In this document: piece after piece, positions 56,298 to 64,000 of the stretch
Layout of the letters: each line of letters opens with the position of its first letter
Numbering within the stretch: the first letter of the stretch is position 1
Assembly: GCF_945290125.1 (NCBI RefSeq)
Contig: NZ_CALYQV010000001.1
Coordinates: 49,901-113,900, forward strand
From: an uncultured Lactobacillus sp.
Lineage (GTDB): Bacteria; Bacillota; Bacilli; Lactobacillales; Lactobacillaceae
Direction: 5' to 3'
Length of the DNA: 64,000 nt
Made by a program: the position numbers and the translations under genes
Notes under the pieces: model-generated
Seen by the model: the letters and a program-made list of their open reading frames with translations, nothing else
What the model was told of the DNA's origin: nothing
Databases searched by the model: none

Positions 56298-57053
56298 TTA
56301 TACTCGTCGATGTTTGAATAGATAGTAGCCCCAGACCACAAAAATTATGCCGTAAACGATATTGGCTATAATTAGTTCAACACTTGATAAGTTCGATTTT
56401 AAGCTAAGGCTTGGATTTGATAATTGCTGGGAAATAAAAATCATATTTAAAAAATTCCATTTAATGGTGCCTATAAAATTGGGAAAGCTTTGCATTAATC
56501 CCCTCGAAAAACTGGCACCAAAAAATGCTAGTACAATTCCAAAACAAACTACTACAGCGTTATTTTTAACTAGCATAATGAGCATAAAAGATAAACCAAT
56601 GCTAAAAAAAGAATAAATCAATGCTCCTGCTAAGTTAATTAGCAGATCATTTAAAAGATTATTACCATTTTTGTTAACTAACCAATCATACCTGGCAGCA
56701 TTAAAGAACATGCTTAAAATCAAAGTAAGTAGAAATGCGATTACTGTTAAGAAAAAACTATAGATTAAGACAACCCAAAACTTGGCAAAGTAAATTTGAT
56801 ACTTGCTTGAAGTCTTATACTCCAACATGATAATCGTGTTATTCTTGTATTCCATTGAGAAAACTGCAGATGCTACGGTAATAACAATTAAAGGAATCCA
56901 CTCAATTGTACCAAATCCGTAGCTAAGGGATTGGCGCGTAATAGGTTTAGTAAAAAAGTTGTAAGTCATTGTTACAATGAGAACAATCAGACCATACAAA
57001 GCGATGTTTTCATGGCTAAACTTATAGATTTCCCGTTTAAAATTTGTATTCAT
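56298..57053 (-). CDS. ABC-2 type permease subunit (unit 3, first permease)
   Basis: 251 residues, six predicted helices. MNTNFKREIYKFSHENIALYG start and VASAVFSMEYKNNTIIMLEYKT match the pattern of the neighbouring permease, so the two probably pair as a heterodimer with ATPase 3. Ends FKHRRV. Lies five bases after the ATPase gene. Confidence 0.85.
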   Translation of the reverse strand: MNTNFKREIYKFSHENIALYGLIVLIVTMTYNFFTKPITRQSLSYGFGTIEWIPLIVITVASAVFSMEYKNNTIIMLEYKTSSKYQIYFAKFWVVLIYSFFLTVIAFLLTLILSMFFNAARYDWLVNKNGNNLLNDLLINLAGALIYSFFSIGLSFMLIMLVKNNAVVVCFGIVLAFFGASFSRGLMQSFPNFIGTIKWNFLNMIFISQQLSNPSLSLKSNLSSVELIIANIVYGIIFVVWGYYLFKHRRV

Positions 57054-57058
57054 GGTAA

Positions 57059-57946
57059 CTAACCCCTCTTTTCCGCCAAAATATCAACTACAATCTGTTC
57101 AAGGTTGGCCTCAAGAGGCAACATCTCCTTTAAATGAATTCCTTCTTTAAAAAGCAGATCTTGTATTTTGTATATATCCTTTTGGCTTACTATCAAATAG
57201 TTTTCATTTGCTGTAAACGTGATCTGATAAGCAGCAAAAATCTTTTTTGCAAGTTTATTGTTGTCAGTAGTCAAATGATATTTTTGATGACTAATTTTTT
57301 CAAATTCTGCAACTTCTTTATTCAATATGATTTGTCCCCTAGAGATTAAGACAACTCTCGTCATTACTTTTTGTAATTCACTTAAAATGTGACTTGAAAT
57401 TAAAAAAGCTGTTCCTTGGTCAGAATACCTTTTGATTAGTTTTCTTACTCTAATAGTTGATTCAATATCCAGTCCGTTCATTGGTTCATCAAGAATTACA
57501 ATTTGAGGTTGATTTAGTAAGGCGATTGCTATTCCTAATTTTTGCTTCATACCAAGAGAATACCCTTTAGCCTTATTATTAATATAGGAACTCATTTGTA
57601 AATCAGAAATCAAACTTACCATATCTTTTTGGTCATGGGCATAAAGAGTTAAATTTTGTTTACCAGTAAGAAATGGGTAAATAGCAGGATGTTCAATTAA
57701 CGCACCTGCCTTATCTAAAGCCTGATGATCATTTTCAGAAACTTCTCGCCCATTAACTACAACTTTTCCTTTAAATTTCATTAAACCCAGGATAGTTTTC
57801 ATAATGGTGGTTTTCCCAGCCCCATTAGGACCTATCAAACCGATTATTTCACCTGGTTTAACTTCAAAAGTAGCATTTTTGACTAGCACAGTTTTGCCAA
57901 CAAATGTACTAACATTATCCAGTTGTAATGCATTAATATTTTTCAC
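57059..57946 (-). CDS. ABC transporter ATP-binding protein 3 (BcrA-like)
   Basis: 295 residues: Walker A GPNGAGKTTIM near residue 38, Q-loop region GALIEHPAIYPFLTG near 80, signature YSLGMKQKLGIAIAL near 127, Walker B QIVILDEPMNGLD near 147, H-loop SSHILSE near 182, plus a C-terminal extension of 80 residues. Typical of ATPases for lantibiotic or bacitracin export and self-protection. No GntR gene lies with it, but operator C upstream resembles the GntR sites of the two neighbouring operons. Confidence 0.93.
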   Translation of the reverse strand: MKNINALQLDNVSTFVGKTVLVKNATFEVKPGEIIGLIGPNGAGKTTIMKTILGLMKFKGKVVVNGREVSENDHQALDKAGALIEHPAIYPFLTGKQNLTLYAHDQKDMVSLISDLQMSSYINNKAKGYSLGMKQKLGIAIALLNQPQIVILDEPMNGLDIESTIRVRKLIKRYSDQGTAFLISSHILSELQKVMTRVVLISRGQIILNKEVAEFEKISHQKYHLTTDNNKLAKKIFAAYQITFTANENYLIVSQKDIYKIQDLLFKEGIHLKEMLPLEANLEQIVVDILAEKRG

Positions 57947-57969
57947 TCTTAATCATCCTTACTAAAAAC

Positions 57970-58011
57970 TATTATACTAGTGAACTACATATGTAATACA
58001 CTAGTATAATA
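57970..58011 (-). promoter_or_regulatory. Promoter with GntR-type operator C and a perfect 13-bp inverted repeat
   Basis: TATTATACTAGTG (57970-57982) and CACTAGTATAATA (57999-58011) are perfect inverted arms. Inside, 57981-58002 matches site B at 18 of 22 positions (AGTGTATTACATATGTAGTTCA on the minus strand). The TATAAT complementary to 57971-57976 is a plausible -10 for ATPase 3, so binding would interfere with initiation. Confidence 0.78.
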
Positions 58012-58113
58012 AAATAAATTTTATTTTTTTGCAAATGTATTTTTAATCAAAAGTCTTAAAATAATTTAAATGTTCCACATCTTAGCTGTTAGTATTACAA
58101 AAAATAAAAAAGG

Positions 58114-58240
58114 CACCTAAAACCATTTTTGATAATGATTTTAGGTGCTCGTTAGCATATTTTTAATAACTGTGCATAATTTTGCTAACCTTTTACAAGC
58201 TTAAATTCCTTTATCAGAACAAGCTTGTAATTTTTAATTT
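58114..58240. terminator. Three consecutive hairpins between pepT and the ABC unit 3 promoter
   Basis: Hairpin 1: GCACCTAAAA (58114-58123) with TTTTAGGTGC (58140-58149), followed on the minus strand by a T run, a good terminator for pepT. Hairpin 2: GTTAGCA (58151-58157) with TGCTAAC (58183-58189). Hairpin 3: TTACAAGCTT (58193-58202) with AAGCTTGTAA (58221-58230), followed on the plus strand by a T run. No open frame is present in the 332-base gap. The series may be just a double terminator or a small structured RNA. Confidence 0.75.
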
Positions 58241-58278
58241 TTTTATAAACAGCCTTAAAAAGAGCCGTTTTTGTTTCA

Positions 58279-59520
58279 CTATTTATTAGCAGTAGCATTC
58301 ATTTGTACCATTTTTGTCATGACATCTACTGCTTTTGCCATAGACTCAAGAACGGTATATTCAAACCTGCCATGCATGTTTTCTTGACCAGAGAAAAGGT
58401 CGGGACAAGGTAAGCCTCTATAAGTCAGAAGTGAACCATCAGTTCCTCCTCTTACTGGATCTTCATTGATTGTTAAGCCCTCTTCCTTATATGCTTTTCT
58501 TGCCAAATTAACAATCTCCATATGATCTTTAAGAATATCGGCCATGTTGTAGTATTGATCTCTCATGTTAAGCTTAATTCTCTCAGTATCAAAGTCCTTG
58601 TTCATTTGATTAACAATAGCCTTGACTTTATTTTTACGATCTTCCAGACCATCTCTTTCAAAATCGCGAACGATGTACTCCATTTGAGCGTTATCAACTG
58701 TACCAGTAAAATTGGTTAGATGATAAAAGCCTTCCCTGCCCGCAGTTTTTTCAGGGATTTCGTTTTGCGGAAGTTGATTTTGGAAGTTAATGCCAACTTG
58801 GATAGCATTAATCATCTGATCTTTAGCTACTGAAGGATGTACATTTACGCCTTGGATATCCAGAGTAAATGTAGCTGCGGAGAAAGTGCCCCAATCTAAC
58901 TTTCCAGGAGCTCCACCGTCTACTGTGAAGGCAAAATCTGCACCAAATTCATCAATATCAAAATGTTGGGCCCCCATGCCAATTTCTTCGTCCGGAGTAA
59001 AACCAAGGCGAATTTTGCCGTGTTTAATTTCAGGATGGTTTAACAAATATTCTGCTAATGTAACTAATTCCGCTACCCCGCATTTATCATCCCCACCTAA
59101 TAAGGTGTCACCTGAAGCCGTAATAATGGTTTGGCCAGCATATTTTCTTAAGTTCGGAAATTCTGCAGGATCTAAATAAAATGCCGAATTTCCAAGCCTA
59201 ATTTTTGATTTGCCATCATAATTTTCATGAACTTGCGGTTTAACATTTTCCGCATTAAAGTCTGCAGTATCGCAGTGCGCTAGAAGTCCCATTACAGGTA
59301 CATCATAATCTACATTAGCCGGAATTTCCGCAATGACACAGCCTGATTTCTGATTATAATGCACATCAGATAAGCCTAGTTTTTCTAGGTCAGGTAGAAT
59401 TACTTCTTTTTGGAAATCTTCTTGACGTTTTGTTGAAGGAAACCTGTCTGAATGTTCATCAGAACGTGAATTAACTTTTACATATTTTAAAAATCTTGGT
59501 AATAAATTTGGATACTCCAT
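58279..59520 (-). CDS. pepT: Peptidase T (tripeptide aminopeptidase)
   Basis: Cytoplasmic zinc peptidase of the M20B family releasing N-terminal residues from tripeptides. 413 residues: GLLAHCDTADF near residue 79 (first metal ligand region), TLLGGDDKCGVAEL near 139, FTPDEEIGMGAQHFD near 174 with catalytic Glu, and PVRGGTDGSLLTYRGLP near 368. Normal length. It follows the Nif3-like gene by 13 bases and may be transcribed with trmK; hairpin 1 downstream terminates. Confidence 0.97.
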   Translation of the reverse strand: MEYPNLLPRFLKYVKVNSRSDEHSDRFPSTKRQEDFQKEVILPDLEKLGLSDVHYNQKSGCVIAEIPANVDYDVPVMGLLAHCDTADFNAENVKPQVHENYDGKSKIRLGNSAFYLDPAEFPNLRKYAGQTIITASGDTLLGGDDKCGVAELVTLAEYLLNHPEIKHGKIRLGFTPDEEIGMGAQHFDIDEFGADFAFTVDGGAPGKLDWGTFSAATFTLDIQGVNVHPSVAKDQMINAIQVGINFQNQLPQNEIPEKTAGREGFYHLTNFTGTVDNAQMEYIVRDFERDGLEDRKNKVKAIVNQMNKDFDTERIKLNMRDQYYNMADILKDHMEIVNLARKAYKEEGLTINEDPVRGGTDGSLLTYRGLPCPDLFSGQENMHGRFEYTVLESMAKAVDVMTKMVQMNATANK

Positions 59521-59533
59521 CTTATCTCCTTAA

Positions 59534-60331
59534 TTAAAATAGATCTTGAAATGGGCTAGTTGATACTTCAGATTGGGTAATTTCGACATCCCAAGAGTTT
59601 TCTTTATTCCATTCAAGCAACTTTTGATAAATTTTTTCTTTAAAAATCTTTTCAGTATAGTGTCCTGGATCAACTACTGTTAGACCGGCAGAAATCATAT
59701 CATGGCCTGTGTGGTAATATACATCTCCTGTAATAAAAGCATCAATATTCTCTTCTACTGCTTGATGCCAATATTTGCCGCCATCACCGCAGATAAAACA
59801 AACTGAAGAAATAGTCTGCTGATTATCAGCAGTAATTAATCTTACCATTTTTACATGCATCTTGTCTTTGACATAATAAGCAAATTCCTTGGTAGAAAGT
59901 GGCTGAAGCAATCTCCCCTTACGTCCTATGGCAATGCCATCATCATCTGGACAAAAAGGCTCAACGTCTTTCAAACCCAACTCTTCAGCTTGCCAGTCGC
60001 TTGAGCCATCTTCAGCCTTGTCTGAATTTGTATGAATGGAATAGACCGTAATGCCATGAGCAATTATTTTTCCGTACATAGCGTATTGGGGATTAGCAAA
60101 GTTTAAGTTTGGAGCAGGACGAAACATCAAGGGATGATGGCTGATAATCAAATTCACCCCTTTTTGAATTGCTTCATCAACTACTTGTGGTCTAACATCT
60201 AAGGTAGTCATTATTTTAGTAACATTCTGCTCAAGAGAGCCTATTTGGATACCAACTGGATCGCCTTTGCTAGCTATTTCTTCTGGAAAATGTTGTCTTA
60301 AGACAGCAACTATATCCTCTACTTTAATCAT
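59534..60331 (-). CDS. Nif3-like dinuclear metal centre hexameric protein
   Basis: 265 residues of the YqfO/Nif3 (DUF34) family: VGIQIGSLEQNV near residue 27, ISHHPLMFRP near 64, YSIHTNSDKAEDG near 96, with the C-terminal HYTEKIFKEK completing the two-metal site. The extra about 100-residue insert of Bacillus YqfO is shorter here. Overlaps trmK by 8 bases, an arrangement widely conserved in Firmicutes (trmK-yqfO). Function is unsettled; GTP cyclohydrolase-like roles have been suggested for some members. Confidence 0.93.
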   Translation of the reverse strand: MIKVEDIVAVLRQHFPEEIASKGDPVGIQIGSLEQNVTKIMTTLDVRPQVVDEAIQKGVNLIISHHPLMFRPAPNLNFANPQYAMYGKIIAHGITVYSIHTNSDKAEDGSSDWQAEELGLKDVEPFCPDDDGIAIGRKGRLLQPLSTKEFAYYVKDKMHVKMVRLITADNQQTISSVCFICGDGGKYWHQAVEENIDAFITGDVYYHTGHDMISAGLTVVDPGHYTEKIFKEKIYQKLLEWNKENSWDVEITQSEVSTSPFQDLF

Positions 60332-61007
60332 TTATTTCTTCCTCAATCATTTTTATTTCAGCTTCAATTTTATGGATATGAGCAAAGTCTTTTTCTTTTG
60401 CTTTGTTTAAATTAAGCAATAAGTTTTGGTGATATGCAAGCTGATACCGCCACTTTTGGTAAAAAACTTGATTTTTTTCTTTTAAAATTTTTGGGCCAAA
60501 AAATATTTGTCGGTCAGTTAAACTGATAGTATTTTCTACCTCTTGTGCTTTAATAAGTTCATATATATGTCCCGCTTCAGCGATTATTTTTTCATTTATA
60601 ATTTGATACTTATGTGCTGAAAGCCATTCACGCACACCCGGCTCCCCTACATTAGGCTCCAAAATTAAAGTAGCAAAATGAAAATTTTTTGACCAAGCTT
60701 TGTTTAAAATATTGGTCATTAATTTGCCACCCATACCAGCAATTACTACTGTGTCAATTCTGTCTTCTTTACTAATAGTTTCCAAACCTGATCCCATACG
60801 AGTTTCAATTTTATTTTTTAGACCTGCTGTAACAATATCTTTTTCCGCATTTTCTAATGGCCCAGCTGCTACGTCACTGGCGATAGCATAATCAACTTTG
60901 CCTTCTTTAACTAATTGGATCGGTAGATAAGCGTGATCTGTCCCAATGTCTGCAATACGGGCTCCTTGATCAACCATTTGCGCTAAAGTACTTAATCGTA
61001 AATTCAT
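60324..61007 (-). CDS. trmK: tRNA adenine-22 N1-methyltransferase
   Basis: 227 residues from ATG 61007, chosen because AGG lies six bases upstream; an ATG two codons earlier is directly adjacent to that AGG. SAM-binding IADIGTDHAYLPI near residue 22, ASDVAAGPLENA near 47, VVIAGMGGKLM near 84 and LILEPNVGEPGVREWL near 107 are the TrmK signatures. A coiled coil (150-227) would bind tRNA. Translationally coupled with the Nif3-like gene. Confidence 0.93.
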   Translation of the reverse strand: MNLRLSTLAQMVDQGARIADIGTDHAYLPIQLVKEGKVDYAIASDVAAGPLENAEKDIVTAGLKNKIETRMGSGLETISKEDRIDTVVIAGMGGKLMTNILNKAWSKNFHFATLILEPNVGEPGVREWLSAHKYQIINEKIIAEAGHIYELIKAQEVENTISLTDRQIFFGPKILKEKNQVFYQKWRYQLAYHQNLLLNLNKAKEKDFAHIHKIEAEIKMIEEEIND

Positions 61008-61078
61008 CTTCATCCTACTTTCTTTATAATAGAATTTTAGCATAATGCTTTTTATAAGATAAAAAAAAAATAACGAAT

Positions 61079-62662
61079 TTAGTTACTCTTATTATTAGTT
61101 TCTAAATCAATCTGGCGGTCAAACATGCTTATCTCGTCTTTAGCTATGTGATGAGCAACTTCAATCACTGTTCCGGGAAATTCTTTTAAGAAAGCAGCGT
61201 GGATTTTTTGAGACAATTTTATGTCCAATGAGGAAGTGGCTTCGTCTGCTAACAAAATTTGTCTTTGCTTTAGCAGTGCGCGAGCAATTTCTATGCGCTG
61301 ATTTTGTCCTCCTGACAAATTTTTACCTCCCAGACCAACTTGATACTGATACCCTTTTTTTCTGATCAGTTCTTCAAGGCCAGCTTTAGAAACCGCTTTA
61401 TTCAGTTCTTGCTTGGTAACCTTTTGCCCTAAAGTAATATTGTATTCAATCGTGTCGTTTAAAATAAACGGTTGTTGATTAATTAAAGCAAAGAGTTCAT
61501 GGTCTTTATTCCAATTGCCATTAGCTTTTTCTCCATTTATCAGATAGGTGCCTGAATCCAGCTTATATTTTCCTAGCAAGACTTTGAGCAAGGTTGATTT
61601 TCCCCAACCCGAGGGAGCTTGTAATAATATTTTTTCGCCCTGTTTGATTACCAAATTTACATTTTGAAAAATAGTTTGCTTATCAAAATGGATTGTGGCA
61701 TTAATTAAACTCAAATTATTGAAAACTGGGGTTGAACTATTATCGCTTGCTTGTCTTTTGTACTTTTGTATTTTTATAAATTTAGTCCAAATGGGAGTAG
61801 TTGTTTTAATATCATTAACGCACATAAAAATATTAACTATCGGATTCACAAAATTATTCGATAGCTGCACAATCATCATAAAAGTACTCAAGGTAATATT
61901 TCCTATGGTTATCAAATAAACTCCAACACTAAATGGAAAAATCATGCCAAAACAATATGCGGCAAAAGAGGTTAACTCGTTTGCAATGCCCTTGGATAAA
62001 TTCGTTGATTGTAAGGCGTCCTCCATTTCACGAGCGCTTTTTATTAAGCGTTTAGCAATAGAATTTTCTGAATTATATAAAGAAAAAATGGTTGTACCGT
62101 CAATGGTTTCCGTAACGGTAGCGGTATAATTACTATTTGCTTTTTCCCATTTTTTAGAATTAGCAGAAATTTTTTTACCGGCAAAATTTTGAACTAAGGC
62201 TGGAATTATTGCTGCAATAAAAAAGATCAAAGAAATAAACCAGGATGCAATCACTGCAGTGATAATAGCAGTCAAAAATTTTAAGATGTAATTAAAAATT
62301 TTTAATTCGGCAACAACTTTACTAGTCTCAATTTGTTTAAGGTCGTTGGTCATAAATGAAGTATCAAGTTTAGCTTGATCATTAATATTAACGATATGAT
62401 CAGTTGTTATCTCTTTGATTTTGATGTTAATATCATGGATCAAATTTAAAAAGGAATACTGAAAAAGTATTCCAATTATACTGAAAATAATTAATCCGCT
62501 AATGGCGAATAAAGTTAATCCGACCAAATTTCCCATAGGCTTTTGAGCAAAGGATATGAATACTTTTAATAGATAAGCTAAAAATACTGACTGAAATGAA
62601 TCAAGAATTGAAATAATTAGAAAAAGAAAAAGTTTCCATTTTTTTGCATATTTGAGAGCCAT
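61079..62662 (-). CDS. ABC exporter with fused membrane and ATPase domains
   Basis: 527 residues: six-helix ABC exporter membrane domain at 1-290 and ATPase at 320-520 with Walker A APSGWGKSTLLKVL near 350, signature NLSGGQNQRIEIARALL near 430, Walker B LLADEATSSLD near 452 and H-loop EVAHHIAK near 492. All catalytic residues are present. The shortened N-terminus and low similarity in the membrane part prevent a substrate call; homologues move peptides or lipids. Monocistronic with about 150 bases of AT-rich sequence upstream. Confidence 0.92.
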   Translation of the reverse strand: MALKYAKKWKLFLFLIISILDSFQSVFLAYLLKVFISFAQKPMGNLVGLTLFAISGLIIFSIIGILFQYSFLNLIHDINIKIKEITTDHIVNINDQAKLDTSFMTNDLKQIETSKVVAELKIFNYILKFLTAIITAVIASWFISLIFFIAAIIPALVQNFAGKKISANSKKWEKANSNYTATVTETIDGTTIFSLYNSENSIAKRLIKSAREMEDALQSTNLSKGIANELTSFAAYCFGMIFPFSVGVYLITIGNITLSTFMMIVQLSNNFVNPIVNIFMCVNDIKTTTPIWTKFIKIQKYKRQASDNSSTPVFNNLSLINATIHFDKQTIFQNVNLVIKQGEKILLQAPSGWGKSTLLKVLLGKYKLDSGTYLINGEKANGNWNKDHELFALINQQPFILNDTIEYNITLGQKVTKQELNKAVSKAGLEELIRKKGYQYQVGLGGKNLSGGQNQRIEIARALLKQRQILLADEATSSLDIKLSQKIHAAFLKEFPGTVIEVAHHIAKDEISMFDRQIDLETNNKSN

Positions 62663-62842
62663 GTTATCCTCCTAAAACTTAAAACAGTATTACAAGTATA
62701 ATGGAACAAATTAATAAATGCCACAAAATTTCTGGTCTAATTTAAATTTGTTGGCAAAAAAGTGAGAAAAAATTTCTTTTTCTTTCCAAATTGCTATTTT
62801 ATAATTGAAAATAAGATTTAAAAGAAAGAGATTTTTGATTTA

Positions 62843-63283
62843 ATGGATAGAACTGAACCAGTTACTTTAACGAATATGTGTATGATTAAAAGCAAAAATA
62901 AAATATTAGTGTTAGATCGCAATGACCCATATTGGCCAGGGCTTACCTTTCCAGGTGGCCATGTTGAAGATCATGAATCTTTTCATGACTCGGTAGTACG
63001 GGAAGTTAAGGAAGAAACAAATTTGGATATTAAGAACCCGCGTCTATGTGGTATTAAGCAATTTTATGATGAAAATGATCACCGTTACCTTGTTCTTTTT
63101 TACATAGCAACTGAATTTACCGGTACAGTCAAAGCCTCAAGGGAGGGTGAATTGACTTGGATGACTGAGGAAGAACTTTTCCAACATAAGTTAGCTTATA
63201 ATTTTGACCGCGACTTGCTGGTATACTTTAATGAAAATATTGATGAACACATATTAGACGGTAAGAGGGATGAATTATTTTAA
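62843..63283 (+). CDS. NUDIX hydrolase, MutT/8-oxo-dGTPase-like
   Basis: 146 residues with an intact NUDIX box PGGHVEDHESFHDSVVREV continuing KEETN near residues 36-60 and start VTLTNMCMI. Hydrolyses a nucleoside diphosphate linked to another group; the short single-domain form resembles MutT/YtkD-type enzymes. AAAGAAAGAG lies upstream of the ATG. Followed by a small decayed membrane-protein gene in the same direction. Confidence 0.92.
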   Translation: MDRTEPVTLTNMCMIKSKNKILVLDRNDPYWPGLTFPGGHVEDHESFHDSVVREVKEETNLDIKNPRLCGIKQFYDENDHRYLVLFYIATEFTGTVKASREGELTWMTEEELFQHKLAYNFDRDLLVYFNENIDEHILDGKRDELF

Positions 63284-63295
63284 GGAGAATTTGAA

Positions 63296-63868
63296 ATGCT
63301 TTCTGAAGAAGCAATTAAGCGTTGGCATCTAGGGCAAATAATAGTGCGAGAGATTCTGATCATTGTGGCACTTGTGCTATTTTTTTAAATTAAATCCCTG
63401 ACCAAAAGTAAAATTGTGGCAGTGGTAGTTCTGCCAGTTTTGTTCTTACTGGTATTTCTACAAATAGCCCTTCTACGCGAAAAACATCGTGAAAGAAAAA
63501 TAGTCCAATTCAATCATTATTTTCAAGCCATTAACATCCAAATATGTTTTTTAGTACTTCTCACAATTGGAGCAGGTTTTATCAAAGTTTTTAATAATAA
63601 GAACATTATCTGGTTGTTAATTCCACTTACTTTATATGAATTGGATATGCTAGTTCCTATGGCAGAACTGTCCTAGGGAAAGATAAATAGTGTAATTGGG
63701 CAAATCATAACTTTATTATTATTCTTAAGTCTAATAGTTTTTATTCCGGAAATGTTGACGATGTACAGCTACCCTTCTTGGCTACAAATGCTTAATAAAA
63801 CTGAAATTACCGGGTTAATTTGTTTTGTCATCACTTCAGTAGTTGTGATGAATAAATGGGGCTATTAA
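63296..63868 (+). pseudogene. Decayed membrane-protein gene with two in-frame stops
   Basis: One frame of 190 codons from ATG 63296 (TAAGGAG upstream) reads MLSEEAIKRWHLGQIIV and continues through hydrophobic segments, interrupted in frame by TAA at 63386-63388 and TAG at 63674-63676 and ending at TAA 63866-63868. Four to five predicted helices run across all three pieces, which fits one former protein of about 190 residues better than three genes. An 86-codon piece (63416-63676) is open but begins mid-helix. Family unknown. Confidence 0.72.
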
Positions 63869-64000
63869 ACTCCAGGCTTGAGACTGTGTTCAAGAGCTAA
63901 GTATGCAATTCTGGGGTCTATCGCTTTATTTATTATTATTGACTGTTTGTTTAATGCTTTTAATGTAGCAGATAACTGGGGACAACTGCTCACGAGCAGG
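63869..64000. other. 3' end of the window, nothing recognised
   Basis: 132 bases after the decayed gene contain no ribosome binding site with a convincing reading frame; a 22-codon hydrophobic frame at 63903-63971 is too short to support. Confidence 0.6.

Noticed and set aside
63903-63971. Short hydrophobic reading frame MQFWGLSLYLLLLTVC and on
   Set aside because: Only 22 codons, no ribosome binding site, and next to a decayed gene.

Overview
The window looks like a low-GC Firmicute of the genus Lactobacillus in the strict sense (acidophilus/delbrueckii group). The evidence is the strongly A+T-rich sequence with AGGAG-type ribosome binding sites, a bacillary conserved block (gpsB, rnpB, rlmL, ypsA, recU, pbp1A, nth, dnaD, asnS, ypmB, dinG), a RexAB-type AddAB nuclease, a mevalonate-pathway isoprenoid operon, D-lactate-dehydrogenase-type genes and an LBP_cg2779-type small protein. 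Species cannot be fixed from the sequence alone; a bee-gut or vertebrate-associated Lactobacillus would both fit. No prophage, IS element, CRISPR array or tRNA gene was seen.

Layout. 1-4.95 kb: a truncated LysR regulator, Mn-dependent pyrophosphatase, an XRE regulator, then 1.5 kb of AT-rich non-coding DNA holding a near-canonical dif site (2952-2979) beside a XerS-like recombinase gene, so this is probably the chromosome terminus. Most genes to the right of dif lie on the minus strand, as expected if the right replichore converges on dif. 5-9 kb: frameshifted NUDIX gene, degV, marR, rqcH. 9-16.4 kb: minus-strand group fhs-lspA-rluD-carA-carB, whose carAB products have lost most catalytic residues. 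16.6-37.3 kb: the conserved housekeeping block and addBA. 37.4-41.4 kb: mvaK1-mvaD-mvaK2-fni. 41.5-44.5 kb: IclR regulator, orphan PTS EIIC-like protein and a frameshifted D-2-hydroxyacid dehydrogenase. 44.6-49.7 kb: HAD phosphatase, RsmF-type methyltransferase, an orphan MacB-like membrane protein with a methyltransferase-like partner, signal peptidase I and two small proteins. 49.7-58 kb: three related ABC exporter units, two headed by YtrA-like GntR regulators, with similar operator-like sequences before all three. 58.2-64 kb: pepT, a Nif3-like gene, trmK, an ABC exporter, a NUDIX gene and a decayed membrane-protein gene.

How they work together. The dif/XerS region would resolve chromosome dimers; recU, addAB, nth, dinG and dnaD serve recombination, repair and replication restart; pbp1A, gpsB, lspA, sipI and the mevalonate operon serve the cell envelope; the GntR/ABC cluster probably responds to envelope stress. 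The most unusual item is the full-length carA-carB pair that appears to encode a catalytically dead carbamoyl-phosphate-synthase-like complex. The dif site inside nested inverted repeats and the shared GntR operator come next.
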